From: Flavobacteriaceae bacterium
Lineage (GTDB): Bacteria > Bacteroidota > Bacteroidia > Flavobacteriales > Flavobacteriaceae
Length of the DNA stretch: 64,000 nucleotides
NCBI GenBank assembly: GCA_021647885.1
Contig: JAKITV010000002.1
Coordinates: 124,001 to 188,000, forward strand
Direction of reading: 5' to 3'
The notes below the pieces were generated by a model. The model worked only from the letters and a program-made list of their open reading frames with translations. It was not told the DNA's origin and searched no databases. The stretch's first letter is position 1, and every line of letters starts with the position of its first letter. The translations under genes and the position numbers were made by a program. Below, piece by piece: positions 27,084 through 37,300 of this stretch.

Positions 27084-29318
27084 TTAAAACCAAAACCCAA
27101 GATTAAAAAACCATTTTCCGCTTTTTGTGTCTGGTGTCCATGTGTATTTTACTTCTATAGGCCCTAAAAATGTTTCGGTGGAGCAGCCTATAGCATAGCC
27201 ACTATATTCTGGTGTTGAAAACCAATTCCCATTATCAAAAATATTGTCACCAACATTAGCAAAGTTTGCAGAAAAAATTAAGTGCTGGTTTTTAAATATC
27301 TCATAGTCAATATTTATCGTTCCTTTTACAAATCCACTACCTGCAATGGATATATAATCGTACCCATAAAAGGTAACAAAGTTATTTATGAAATTGTTAC
27401 CATAACCTCCTAAAGCAAAATTTAATGAATTATTAGAGTCTTCTCCAATTTTAAATCCACCTTGGGATTCAATATTTACTGCTAATTTATTTGACAAACT
27501 AAACGCATATCCAATTTTTGCTTTAGCAAAAGAAAATTGGGAGAAATTATTATTAAAATCGGAAGAGGAAAAGAATAAATGAAAATCGCCATCAAATAAA
27601 AATCCTTCTTTTGGAAAATACTTATTATTATAAGTATCGAATTTTAGCTTTCCGAAAAGGCTAAAAAAATCACTTCTTTCAAAGGTTGTTTCTTCTTCAT
27701 TAGTGTTAGTGTCTATAAAGGTTTCAGAAGTGATTTTTAGTCGCTTATGCTCTGCTCCAAGAGTTAACGCAAAGTCTTTTCTAAATAATGTTTGTAAATA
27801 AAACTGATTGGTTAGATCGCTTAATTCTACATCTATTTTATTTAAACTTTGTGCTATTATATCATCTTCATCTAATAATAATGATACATTTATACTTTTA
27901 TGAAATGTATTATATCTTGATTTTAAACCTACACTCCAATAAAATCCTTTATCTATAAAATAATCGAAATTATATCTCACGTTATCACCTAAAATAATAT
28001 CTAAAGAGGTTACATCATTTTTAAACAAAGTTTGTTTTTTTGTTAAGTTAACTAAAGCTGCGCTTTTATATAAATCGTCATAATGAAGTCCTAATTTTAT
28101 AAATGTTGTTGTTTTGCTTTCATTCACTTTTACATATAAATCATAAGCTCCTTTTTTTTCGTTTAGATTTAAGCTGTAAGTAAAATAATCAAAATTATTT
28201 GTAGCCTCAATATTATTTACTCCAGAGATAAAATTTCTATAGCTTATTTTTTCATTAGGTTTAAATTTAAGTTTTCCTAATATATAAGCTCTTGTGTATT
28301 TCTCATTTCCTTCAATTACTATATTATTAATTTGAAGACTATCTGTGGCTTTAATGACTTTAAAATCTTTCTTTTTAACCAACTGTTTAACAACGATTTC
28401 TTTTAGTGCAGTTAAATTCTTTCTAGTGGCAATTTCTCCATTACTAATAATTTTTTTTCCTTCGCTAAATGAGATTACACTAAAATCATCTATATCTGGT
28501 TTAATATAAATATCTGTTTTTTTAGATTTTATTTCCATATCCTTAATTGTTCTAAAATTGTTGATTTGAAATAAAATATCTGGAGCAGAGGTTAGATTCT
28601 TTCTACTTACCAAATTGTCTTGCACATCTACTCCAATAATTAAATCTACTCCTTTGTCTTTAAGTTCGTCTATTGGATAATTATTTACTACGCCTCCATC
28701 TATTAATATTTGGTCACCTATTATTACAGGTTGAAATAATGATGGGAATGCTCCACTTGCTGATATTGCTTGTGCTAAATTCCCTTTATCTAATACAACT
28801 GGTTTTCCTGTTTCTACATTAGTCGCAATGCAAAAAAAAGGAATTGGTAGCTTGCTAAAATCTTTTATGTTGTTTACGTGTAAAGTTAGTTTTGAAAATA
28901 AACCAAATGAATTCTGACCACTAGAAAGTCCCGAAGGTAATTTGATTTTAAACTTTTCGAACGGTAGAGTTATAGCATACCTTTCTGAATTGTCACGTTC
29001 ATAAAATGTTTTAGACGCTCTAGGAAGGTTGTCGCTTATTATGTCATTAAAATTTACTTTCTCGAAAATAGAATCTAATTGTTTTCCTGAATATCCCGAA
29101 GCATACAAGGCACCAATAATTGCTCCCATACTTGTGCCTGCAACATAATCTATTCTAATTTCTAAACTATCTATAATTTTAAGCGCTCCAATGTGCGCTA
29201 AACCTTTAGCTCCACCACCACTTAACACTAATCCTACTTTAATATCTTGTTCGGTTTTTTGTTGTGCATTGGTTATACAAACAAAGAATAATAAAATAAG
29301 TGTTAGTGTTCTCTTCAC
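27084..29318 (-). CDS. patatin-like phospholipase fused to an outer-membrane barrel
   Basis: From a GTG start at 29318 (MKRTLTLILLFFVCITNAQ, signal peptide) the product is 744 residues. The patatin domain spans about 30-220: oxyanion loop GLVLSGGGAKGLAH, nucleophile GTSMG, catalytic Asp in DGGVVNNYP. A POTRA-like segment (about 330-400, INNIVIEGNEKYTRAYILGKL) leads to a BamA/Omp85-type barrel ending in FFNLGFWF. This is the architecture of type Vd (PlpD-like) autotransporters, though here the lipase may stay attached. The track start lies inside uvrC and is rejected. The start is 2 nt past the uvrC stop, so the genes form one operon. Confidence 0.92.
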   Translation of the reverse strand: MKRTLTLILLFFVCITNAQQKTEQDIKVGLVLSGGGAKGLAHIGALKIIDSLEIRIDYVAGTSMGAIIGALYASGYSGKQLDSIFEKVNFNDIISDNLPRASKTFYERDNSERYAITLPFEKFKIKLPSGLSSGQNSFGLFSKLTLHVNNIKDFSKLPIPFFCIATNVETGKPVVLDKGNLAQAISASGAFPSLFQPVIIGDQILIDGGVVNNYPIDELKDKGVDLIIGVDVQDNLVSRKNLTSAPDILFQINNFRTIKDMEIKSKKTDIYIKPDIDDFSVISFSEGKKIISNGEIATRKNLTALKEIVVKQLVKKKDFKVIKATDSLQINNIVIEGNEKYTRAYILGKLKFKPNEKISYRNFISGVNNIEATNNFDYFTYSLNLNEKKGAYDLYVKVNESKTTTFIKLGLHYDDLYKSAALVNLTKKQTLFKNDVTSLDIILGDNVRYNFDYFIDKGFYWSVGLKSRYNTFHKSINVSLLLDEDDIIAQSLNKIDVELSDLTNQFYLQTLFRKDFALTLGAEHKRLKITSETFIDTNTNEEETTFERSDFFSLFGKLKFDTYNNKYFPKEGFLFDGDFHLFFSSSDFNNNFSQFSFAKAKIGYAFSLSNKLAVNIESQGGFKIGEDSNNSLNFALGGYGNNFINNFVTFYGYDYISIAGSGFVKGTINIDYEIFKNQHLIFSANFANVGDNIFDNGNWFSTPEYSGYAIGCSTETFLGPIEVKYTWTPDTKSGKWFFNLGFWF

Positions 29319-29319
29319 T

Positions 29320-31113
29320 TTAAGATTTGTTATAATAATTATAAATTTTTTTTGCTCTTGAGGTTCCAACTACATCTTCTAATTCGTCAAGTTTAGCATA
29401 CGAAACTCGTTTTGCTGATTTAAATTTCTTTATTAATTCTATCATTGTTTTTTCTCCAATTCCAGAAATGGTTTCCAGCTCTGTGGTTAATGCATTTTTA
29501 CTGCGCTTGTTTCTATGGTGTTCTATGCCAAAACGATGCGCTTCATTTCTTAATCTTTGAATAATTTTTAACGTTTCGCTTTTTTTGTCTAAATATAGTG
29601 GAATTGGATCATCTGGATAGAATAATTCTTCTAAACGTTTTGCAATTCCTATAACAGTAATTTCATGTCGCAAATTAAGTTTGTCAATACTTTTTAAAGC
29701 TGATGATAATTGCCCTTTGCCTCCATCAATAATTATAAGCTGTGGCAAAGGTTGTTTTTCTTCCAGTAACCGTTTATACCTTCTAAATACTACTTCTTCC
29801 ATTGACGCATAATCATCTGGCCCATCAACTGTTTTAATATTAAAATGGCGATAATCTTTCTTGCTAGGTTTTCCGTTTTTAAAGACTACACAAGCTGCAA
29901 CCGGATTTGTTCCTTGAATATTGGAATTATCAAAACACTCGATGTGTCTTGGTTCGTCGCTTAAGCGTAAATCAACTTTCATCTGTGCCATAATTCTATT
30001 TACATGCCGATCTGGATCTGTAATTTTAATTTGTTTAAAACGATCCATTCTATAATATTTTGCATTACGAATAGACAAATCTAAAATATGCTTTTTGTCT
30101 CCTAATTTTGGGATAGTGACTTTAATGTTTTTGCCTAAATCTAATTTAAAAGGCACATAAATTTCTTTTGATGTGGAATTGAAACGCTGCCTGATTTCAG
30201 TTATTGCCAGCGTTAATAATTCGAGGTTTGTCTCTTCCAGTTTTTTCTTCAACTCTAAAGTATGTGAACGAATAATTGAACCATAAGATAGTTGTAAAAA
30301 ATTTATATAAGCGTAACTCTCATCACTCACAATAGAAAACACATCTACATTACTAATTTTAGGATTTACAATAGTGGATTTGGCTTGGTAGTTTTCTAAA
30401 ATTTCTATCTTTTCTTTTATTTTTTGAGCGTCTTCAAAATGCATCTCATTTGAAAATTGCTTCATTTGATTTTTAAATTGAAGTAGCGAATCTTTAAAAT
30501 TCCCCTTTAAAATTTCTCGTATTGCTTTTATACTTTCATTATATTCTGCTTCTGTTTCTAAATCCTCACAAGCACCTTTGCAGTTTCCTAAATGATATTC
30601 TAAACAAACTTTATATTTTCCAGCTTTGATTTTTTCTTCTGCTAAATCATATTTACAATTTCTAAGGGGATATAATCCTTTAATCAAATCGAGTAAAGTA
30701 TAAACTGTCTTAACACTAGTATAAGGTCCAAAATATTCCGAACCATCTTTTAATAAACGTCGCGTTTGAAACACTCTAGGAAACCGTTCCTTTTTTATAC
30801 AAATCCAAGGATACGACTTATCATCTTTAAGCATCACATTATATCTTGGCTTATACTTTTTAATTAAATTATTTTCTAATAATAAGGCATCTGTTTCAGT
30901 AGTAACAACAATATGTTTAATGCTATTAATTTTTTTAACCAGCACTCTTGTTTTGCCATTCTCGTGTTTTTTTGTAAAATAAGAGCTTACGCGTTTTTTT
31001 AAATTTTTTGCTTTCCCCACATATAATATGATGTTATTTGCATCAAAATACTGATATACTCCTGGAGCATTTGGCAAGGTTTTAAGTTGTATTTCTAATG
31101 TGGATTTACTCAT
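29320..31113 (-). CDS. uvrC: UvrABC excinuclease subunit C
   Basis: The 597-residue nucleotide-excision repair nuclease has an N-terminal GIY-YIG domain (PGVYQYFDANNIILYVGKAKNLKKRV) that makes the 3' incision. A UVR motif (about 200-235) binds UvrB. The RNase-H-like C-terminal nuclease (ECFDNSNIQGTNPVAACVVF, IIDGGKGQLSSA) makes the 5' cut, and helix-hairpin-helix motifs end the protein (LETISGIGEKTMIELIKKF). All expected domains are present and the length is normal. Confidence 0.97.
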   Translation of the reverse strand: MSKSTLEIQLKTLPNAPGVYQYFDANNIILYVGKAKNLKKRVSSYFTKKHENGKTRVLVKKINSIKHIVVTTETDALLLENNLIKKYKPRYNVMLKDDKSYPWICIKKERFPRVFQTRRLLKDGSEYFGPYTSVKTVYTLLDLIKGLYPLRNCKYDLAEEKIKAGKYKVCLEYHLGNCKGACEDLETEAEYNESIKAIREILKGNFKDSLLQFKNQMKQFSNEMHFEDAQKIKEKIEILENYQAKSTIVNPKISNVDVFSIVSDESYAYINFLQLSYGSIIRSHTLELKKKLEETNLELLTLAITEIRQRFNSTSKEIYVPFKLDLGKNIKVTIPKLGDKKHILDLSIRNAKYYRMDRFKQIKITDPDRHVNRIMAQMKVDLRLSDEPRHIECFDNSNIQGTNPVAACVVFKNGKPSKKDYRHFNIKTVDGPDDYASMEEVVFRRYKRLLEEKQPLPQLIIIDGGKGQLSSALKSIDKLNLRHEITVIGIAKRLEELFYPDDPIPLYLDKKSETLKIIQRLRNEAHRFGIEHHRNKRSKNALTTELETISGIGEKTMIELIKKFKSAKRVSYAKLDELEDVVGTSRAKKIYNYYNKS

Positions 31114-31276
31114 TTTTTAATCAGTTGTTGTCTATTTTTTTAATAAGGTCTGATTGAATTCGCCTTTAATGAAATTAACAAAACAAGACGATTTTAATAG
31201 CTCATTTCAAAGGTATGTTAAATCCCATTATTGTGAAAATGGTTTAGCTTTTTTAGTATATTGCATTAATAAATAA

Positions 31277-31368
31277 GTGCACTTAAGTATTTAAAGTTAA
31301 AAAGTTATAAGTTGAAAATTAACTTTAGGCACTTAAAAACTTTAGACACTTTAAGTACTTAACATCAC
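31277..31368 (+). repeat. degenerate direct repeats before the RimK-like gene
   Basis: Related units of the type CACTT(T)AAGTAyTTAA occur around 31279, 31330 and 31347 and fill the last 90 nt before the ATG at 31369. The rest of the 255-nt gap (31114-31276) holds no gene or strong hairpin that I can see. These units could contribute spacing or regulator sites. Confidence 0.45.
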
Positions 31369-32244
31369 ATGAATATTGTTATTTTATCTCGTAATGCCAA
31401 TCTTTATTCAACAGCCAGACTTATTGAAGAAGGTGAAGAGCGTGGTCATACCATTGAAGTGATCGACCCTTTAAAATGCGATTTAATTATCGAAAAAGAA
31501 AAACCTACTATTTATTATAAAGACAGATATTTAGATTATGTAGATGCTATTGTTCCTAGGATTGGAGCTTCGGTAACTTATTATGGTTGTGCTGTAGTGA
31601 GACAGTTTGAAATGATGAATGTTTTTACAACTGTTACATCTGAAGCCATAATTCATTCTAGAGACAAATTGCGTAGTTTTCAACGTCTATCAAAAGCAGG
31701 AGTAGGAATGCCAAAAACGGTTTTTACCAACTACTCTAGAGATGTTGTAGAGGTTTTAGAACATGTAGGCGGAACTCCAGTTGTAATTAAACTTCTGGAA
31801 GGCACACAAGGCATTGGTGTTGTTTTGGCTGAAACTAAAAATGCTGCAGAATCTGTTCTGGAAGCCTTTAATGGATTACAAGCTAGAGTCATTGTACAGG
31901 AATATATAAAAGAAGCCAATGGTGCAGATTTAAGAGCCTTAATTGTAGATGGTCAAATCGTAGGAGCTATGAAACGTCAAGGAATTGAAGGTGAATTTCG
32001 ATCTAACTTACATAGAGGTGGAGCAGCAAATTATATAAAACTCAGCGAACCTGAATTAAAATTAGCAATTAAAGCTGCTCGTGCTTTAAAACTTCCTGTA
32101 TGTGGCGTTGATATGTTGCAATCTAATCGAGGCCCTTTAATTTTAGAAATTAATTCTACACCAGGACTTGAAGGAATTGAGAAGGCAACTCAAAAAAACA
32201 TAGCAAAAGCAATTATTACATTTATCGAAAGAAATCGAAATTAA
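31369..32244 (+). CDS. rimK: RimK-family ATP-grasp amino-acid ligase
   Basis: The 291-residue protein has an N-terminal pre-ATP-grasp domain ([27 protein letters not shown]) and an ATP-grasp domain ([46 protein letters not shown]). RimK adds glutamate to ribosomal protein S6 in E. coli; other members act on different acceptors, so the exact substrate is uncertain. Its TAATG overlaps the start of an aspartoacylase-like gene by one base. The pairing suggests that one enzyme adds and the other removes an acyl or amino-acid group, as for RimK-associated hydrolases (inference). Confidence 0.9.
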   Translation: MNIVILSRNANLYSTARLIEEGEERGHTIEVIDPLKCDLIIEKEKPTIYYKDRYLDYVDAIVPRIGASVTYYGCAVVRQFEMMNVFTTVTSEAIIHSRDKLRSFQRLSKAGVGMPKTVFTNYSRDVVEVLEHVGGTPVVIKLLEGTQGIGVVLAETKNAAESVLEAFNGLQARVIVQEYIKEANGADLRALIVDGQIVGAMKRQGIEGEFRSNLHRGGAANYIKLSEPELKLAIKAARALKLPVCGVDMLQSNRGPLILEINSTPGLEGIEKATQKNIAKAIITFIERNRN

Positions 32245-33215
32245 TGGCTCCCAAAAAAACAGACATATTAAACATTTTAGGAGAGTCCATACCACTTGGA
32301 GAAAGGAGAGAAATCAATTTTAATGTTGCCAAATTACACACAAGAACTACGCTTGAAGTACCAGTAATTATTGAACGTTCTAAAAAATCTGGTCCAACAA
32401 TATTGTTTACTGCTGGTATACATGGAGATGAAGTTAATGGTGTGGAGATTGTCAGACAAATTATAGCCAAAGGCATAAATAAACCTAAATGCGGAACAAT
32501 TATTTGTATTCCTGTTATTAATATTTTTGGGTTTTTACATATGGATCGCGAATTTCCTGACGGAAGAGATTTAAATCGAATGTTTCCAGGAACAAAATCT
32601 GGATCTTTAGCGAGTCGTGTGGCTTATAAATTGATAAATGAAATTGTTCCAAAAGTAGATTTAATACTAGATTACCATACAGGAGCGGCAAATCGTTTTA
32701 ATGCTGCACAAATTAGAATTGCTAACAACAATGCTGCACTAAAAAAATTAGCTACAGTTTTTGGTGCTCCTTTTGTATTATATTCTAAAAACCTAAATAA
32801 ATCATTTAGAAATACGTGCTATAAACTAGGTGTTCCTATGCTATTATTTGAAGGAGGAAAATCATTTTCTTTTAACAAGAACATAACTAATACTGGCGTA
32901 AATGGAGCAAAACGTATATTGCATCATTTAGGAATGCTGCATACAACATTTAGAATTTCCAAACCAAAAAAGAAGTGTGTATTTATTGCCGAAAGCAAAT
33001 GGATAAGAGCAAAATATTCTGGGATGTTTAGAGCATCTGCTACTATAAATAAACTAGTTAACAAAGGTGATGTAATAGGTCATATTACAGATCCTTTTGG
33101 GAAATTTCATCATTTTGTAAAAGCACAACATTCAGGATATATTTTTAATGTTAATGAAGCTCCAATCGTAAACCAAGGTGACGCTTTATTTCATATATCA
33201 ACAAAGTTGGTTTAG
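32244..33215 (+). CDS. succinylglutamate desuccinylase/aspartoacylase-family hydrolase
   Basis: The 323-residue zinc carboxypeptidase-like protein has metal ligands in TAGIHGDEVNG (H-x2-E) and LDYHTGAANRF (His), and the substrate-binding Arg motif GRDLNRMFPG. The C-terminal beta domain (GYIFNVNEAPIVNQGDALFHI) is typical of the AstE/AspA group. These enzymes cleave N-acyl amino acids. Here, with the coupled RimK-like ligase, the target may be a modified peptide or protein rather than N-succinylglutamate. It converges on lspA with a 17-nt gap. Confidence 0.9.
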   Translation: MAPKKTDILNILGESIPLGERREINFNVAKLHTRTTLEVPVIIERSKKSGPTILFTAGIHGDEVNGVEIVRQIIAKGINKPKCGTIICIPVINIFGFLHMDREFPDGRDLNRMFPGTKSGSLASRVAYKLINEIVPKVDLILDYHTGAANRFNAAQIRIANNNAALKKLATVFGAPFVLYSKNLNKSFRNTCYKLGVPMLLFEGGKSFSFNKNITNTGVNGAKRILHHLGMLHTTFRISKPKKKCVFIAESKWIRAKYSGMFRASATINKLVNKGDVIGHITDPFGKFHHFVKAQHSGYIFNVNEAPIVNQGDALFHISTKLV

Positions 33216-33232
33216 ATTTAAAGTATTTAATT

Positions 33233-33877
33233 CTACGATGTTACTTTTTCTGAAGTACCTTCTTTAGGAAATGCCTTTTTATTAAAAACTAAAAGCAATC
33301 CTATTCCAGAGCTTATTGCCATATCTGCAATATTAAAAACCGGATTAAAAAACGTAAAGTATTCTCCACCCCAAAATGGCAACCATTCTGGCAAATAGCC
33401 TTTCCACATCGGGAAATGTAACATATCTACAACTTTTCCATGAAACAGAGAATCATAACCTCCATCTTGTGGTAAAAATGTTGCAACTTGACCATAACTA
33501 TCATTAAACAAAACACTATAAAAGACAGAGTCTATAATATTTCCTAATGCGCCAGCAAAAATTAATGAAATTGCAATTATAAGAATTTTAGAACTATGCT
33601 TCTTTAACGTATTTACAAGCCAATATGCTATTCCAACAATTGCAGCAAGTCTAAACAATGTTAAAAACAATTTTGCCGATCTATCAGAAATAAAAGGTAA
33701 AATATCATTTAATTTTGCTCCCCAAGCCATTCCGTTGTTTTCTATAAATAAAATTTGAAACCAACTAAAAACTCTTATGTCTTCGCCAAGGATAAAATTA
33801 GTTTTAATGTAAAACTTAGAGATTTGATCTATAAGTAGAATAAGAACTATAATAAGTGTTGCCTTTTTTAATGACAT
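33233..33877 (-). CDS. lspA: lipoprotein signal peptidase (signal peptidase II)
   Basis: The 214-residue inner-membrane aspartyl protease has four TM segments. The two catalytic aspartates lie in GALGNIIDSVFY and FNPVFNIADMAIS, and the conserved NNGMAWG segment is present. It removes signal peptides from diacylated prolipoproteins; several lipoproteins are encoded in the window. The longer loop between the catalytic motifs is typical of the Bacteroidetes form. It is the last gene of ileS/DksA-like/lspA. Confidence 0.96.
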   Translation of the reverse strand: MSLKKATLIIVLILLIDQISKFYIKTNFILGEDIRVFSWFQILFIENNGMAWGAKLNDILPFISDRSAKLFLTLFRLAAIVGIAYWLVNTLKKHSSKILIIAISLIFAGALGNIIDSVFYSVLFNDSYGQVATFLPQDGGYDSLFHGKVVDMLHFPMWKGYLPEWLPFWGGEYFTFFNPVFNIADMAISSGIGLLLVFNKKAFPKEGTSEKVTS

Positions 33878-33898
33878 TTAGTTTACTAAAATTAAAAT

Positions 33899-33975
33899 GT
33901 CATTCTGTCCCGATAGCTATCGGGAAGAGTGAAAAATCTTTAATAGACATTTCGACTACGTTCAGTATGACATAT
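33899..33975. repeat. dispersed palindromic repeat, copy R3 (composite)
   Basis: The outer arms TGTCATTCTG and the degenerate complement TTCAGTATGACA enclose an inner perfect palindrome CCCGATAGCTATCGGG (shared with copy R2 at 49412) and a TTTCGACTACG segment. It fills most of the gap between the DksA-like gene and lspA, so it is transcribed within that operon. Confidence 0.7.
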
Positions 33976-34010
33976 ATGATTGGGAAATCTGTCTCTTTTT
34001 AAAAAAAGCT

Positions 34011-34394
34011 TTATTTCTGCATGTTTTTAGCTTCAATGCTTAATGTAGCATGTGGTACTAATTTTAAACGCTCCTTATTAATAAGCTTTCCTGTAACGCG
34101 ACAAATGCCATAAGTTTTGCTTTCTATACGAATAAGTGCATTTCTTAAATCTCTAATAAATTTTTCTTGTCTAATTGCCAATTGCGAATTCGACTCTTTG
34201 CTCATAACAGCACTGCCTTCATCAAACGCCTTAAACGTTGGTGCTGTATCTTCAGTACCATTATTATGGTCGTTCATATAAGCACTTTTAATAAGTTCTA
34301 AATCGTGTTGGGCCTTATCTATTTTTGATTGTATTAGTTCTTTAAATTCTGCTAAATCTGCATCAGAATATCTGTTGTTATTTTCTATTGCCAT
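34011..34394 (-). CDS. TraR/DksA-family protein lacking zinc cysteines
   Basis: The 127-residue protein has an N-terminal coiled-coil (LAEFKELIQSKIDKAQHDLELIK) and a DksA/TraR finger-like C-terminus (RIESKTYGICRVTGKLINKERLKLVPHATLSIEA). The canonical fold uses four cysteines, C-x2-C and C-x2-C; here only the first remains (GICRVT, ATLSIEA), so zinc binding by that motif is lost. Flavobacterial relatives commonly share this. It probably binds the RNA polymerase secondary channel or is a structural derivative. It lies 4 nt after ileS and upstream of lspA. Confidence 0.88.
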   Translation of the reverse strand: MAIENNNRYSDADLAEFKELIQSKIDKAQHDLELIKSAYMNDHNNGTEDTAPTFKAFDEGSAVMSKESNSQLAIRQEKFIRDLRNALIRIESKTYGICRVTGKLINKERLKLVPHATLSIEAKNMQK

Positions 34395-34398
34395 AATC

Positions 34399-37300
34399 TT
34401 AATGTTTTTTAATAAACAATTTGGTACTTACATCATCAAAAGTAATTTCTATACCATTGTTTACTTTGTCCATAATTTCTAACTTTTCGGTTAAGGTTTC
34501 TGTTTTAATATACTCTATATTTGAATGAACTGCTTTAACTATTTTATCATCTTTTTGAAGCATCACGTCTATCCTATCTGTCACATCAAACCCTGAATCT
34601 TTACGTAAATTTTGAATACGATTAACGAGCTCACGAGCAATCCCTTCTTTTCGTAAATCTTCGGTTAAAGTAACATCTAGAGCAACAGTTAAAGCACCTT
34701 CATTTGCTACTAGCCAACCTTCAATGTCTTGAGATGTGATTTCCACATCAGCAAGCTGTAAGATAATACTTTCCCCATTAATTTCAACGGCAAAAATACC
34801 ACTTTGTTCTATTTTATTTATATCTTCTGAAGTAAATTTATTTATAGTACTGGAAATCAACTTCATGTCCTTGCCAAAACGTGGTCCCAGAGCTTTAAAA
34901 TTAGGCTTTATTTGCTTTACCAAAATATCTGAAGCATCTTCCAAAAGCTCTATTTCTTTAACATTCACCTCATGCTTTATTAAATCTGAAACGGCTAAAA
35001 TTTCTTCCTTTTGGGTTTTACTGTCAACAGGAATCATGATTTTTTGCAGTGGCTGACGCACTTTTATTTTCTCTTTAGCTCTTAACGACAATACTAATGA
35101 CGATATTGTTTGCGCGTTTTCCATTTTACGTTCTAAAACTTTATCAATAAACGAGTCGTCATATTTAGGGAAATCTGCTAAATGCACACTTTCAAAAGCT
35201 TCTTTATTGGTAACAGAATTCAAATCCAAATATAATTTATCCATAAAGAAAGGTGCAATAGGAGCTCCTAGCTTTGCGATAGTAACCATACACATGTATA
35301 GTGTTTGATATGCCGAAATTTTATCTTGTTGGTAATCTCCTTTCCAGAAACGCCTTCTGCTTAAACGTACAAACCAATTACTTAAATAATCTTGTGTAAA
35401 ATCGGAAACAGCTCTTGCTGCTTTTGTTGGTTCGTAATCTTCATAAAAGGCATCAACTTTTTTAATCAAAGTATGTAATTCCGATAAAATCCAGCGGTCT
35501 ATTTCTGGACGTTCAGCTAAAGGAATATCTGCTTCAGCGTATTTAAACTTATCAAGATTAGTATATAGTGTGAAAAATGAATAGGTGTTATATAGTGTTC
35601 CGAAGAACTTACGTTTTACTTCTTCAATCCCTTCTAAATCAAATTTTAAATTGTCCCAAGGATTTGCATTCGCAATCATATACCAACGTGTAGCATCTGC
35701 ACCATATTTTTCTAACGTTTCAAAAGGATCTGTAGCATTACCCAAGCGTTTGGACATTTTTTGTCCGTTCTTATCCAATACTAAGCCATTTGACACCACA
35801 TTTTTGTATGCTACCGAATCGAAAACTATTGTAGCAATAGTATGTAATGTGTAAAACCAACCTCTAGTTTGGTCAACGCCTTCAGCAATAAAGTTGGCAG
35901 GGAAAGTTGTTCCTTTGTCAATCAAATCAGCATTTTCAAAAGGATAATGCCATTGCGCATAAGGCATACTTCCTGAATCGAACCATACATCAATTAAATC
36001 GCTTTCACGATGCATTGGTTTTCCTGATGGAGAAACCAATATAATTTTATCTACTATGCTTTTGTGTAAATCGATCTTATCGTAGTTTTCTTCTGAATAG
36101 TTTCCTACTTCAAAATCTTCAAAAATGTCCAATGGGATTAATCCCTTTGTAACGGCTTTTTGCATTTCATCTTTTAACTCTTCAACCGAGCCAATACAAA
36201 TGGTTTCTTTACCATCTTCAGTTCTCCAAATTGGTAACGGAATTCCCCAAAAACGAGAACGTGATAAATTCCAGTCGTTTGCATTTTTTAACCAGTTACC
36301 AAAACGCCCTTCTCCAGTCGATTTTGGTTTCCAATTAATCGTTTCATTCAGTTCAAACATTCTATCTTTTACATTTGTGACTTTAATAAACCAAGAATCT
36401 AATGGATAGTATAAAATTGGTTTGTCTGTTCGCCAACAATTTGGATAACTATGCTTGTATTTTTCAACCTTAAAGGCTTTATTTTCTTCTTTTAATTTAA
36501 TAGCTAACTCAACATCTACCGAGCGTTCTGGAGCTTCACCATCTTCATAATATTCGTTCTTTACATATTTGCCAGCAAATTCTCCCATTTCTGGACGAAA
36601 ACGTCCTTGTAAATCTACAAGAGGAACCAAATTACCTTCGCTGTCTTTTACTAATAATGGTGGCACTTCTGGTTTTGCTTGTTTTGCAACCATAGCATCA
36701 TCTTGACCAAAAGTTGGTGCTGTGTGTACTATTCCTGTACCATCTTCGGTTGTAACAAAATCTCCTGAAATTACACGGAAAGCATTTTCTGGATTGTCGT
36801 TTGGTAAAGCGTAAGGCAACAACTGTTCGTATTTAATTCCGACTAAATCTTTGCCTTTGCATTCTTTTACAGCGTGAAATGGAATTTTGGAATTATTAGT
36901 AGACTTCAAGTATGGAACATATAGTTGATATAATTCTTCTTCTTCCTCTTTTGTTAGTTTAATATTTTCTAATATTTTTGATGTAAGAAGTATTTCTTTA
37001 TTAAAGGAAAATCCTAAATTTTCAAACTGTACAGTATCATATTTGTATATTTTGTAAGCCAACAAGTTCAATTTAGATTCTGCTTGTATATATTTCTTTC
37101 CAAATTGTTTCCCAACTAAATTTTTAGCTAAAATTACATTAATAGGTTTTCCAGTATATTCATTAAAAGTTTTAATTAAAACATAATCAATTTTATTCCC
37201 TACTGTTAATGCTGTATTACTTGGAAGCGTCCAAGGAGTTGTGGTCCAAGCCAAAAAGTATAGTGTTCCTTCATTTTGTAAAAACTCTGGAAGTGACTCT

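Noticed and set aside
26918-27100. 60-aa minus-strand ORF between hmgA and the patatin-barrel gene
   Set aside because: It overlaps the end of the patatin-barrel coding region and runs through palindromic repeat R4; no signal, domain or credible composition.
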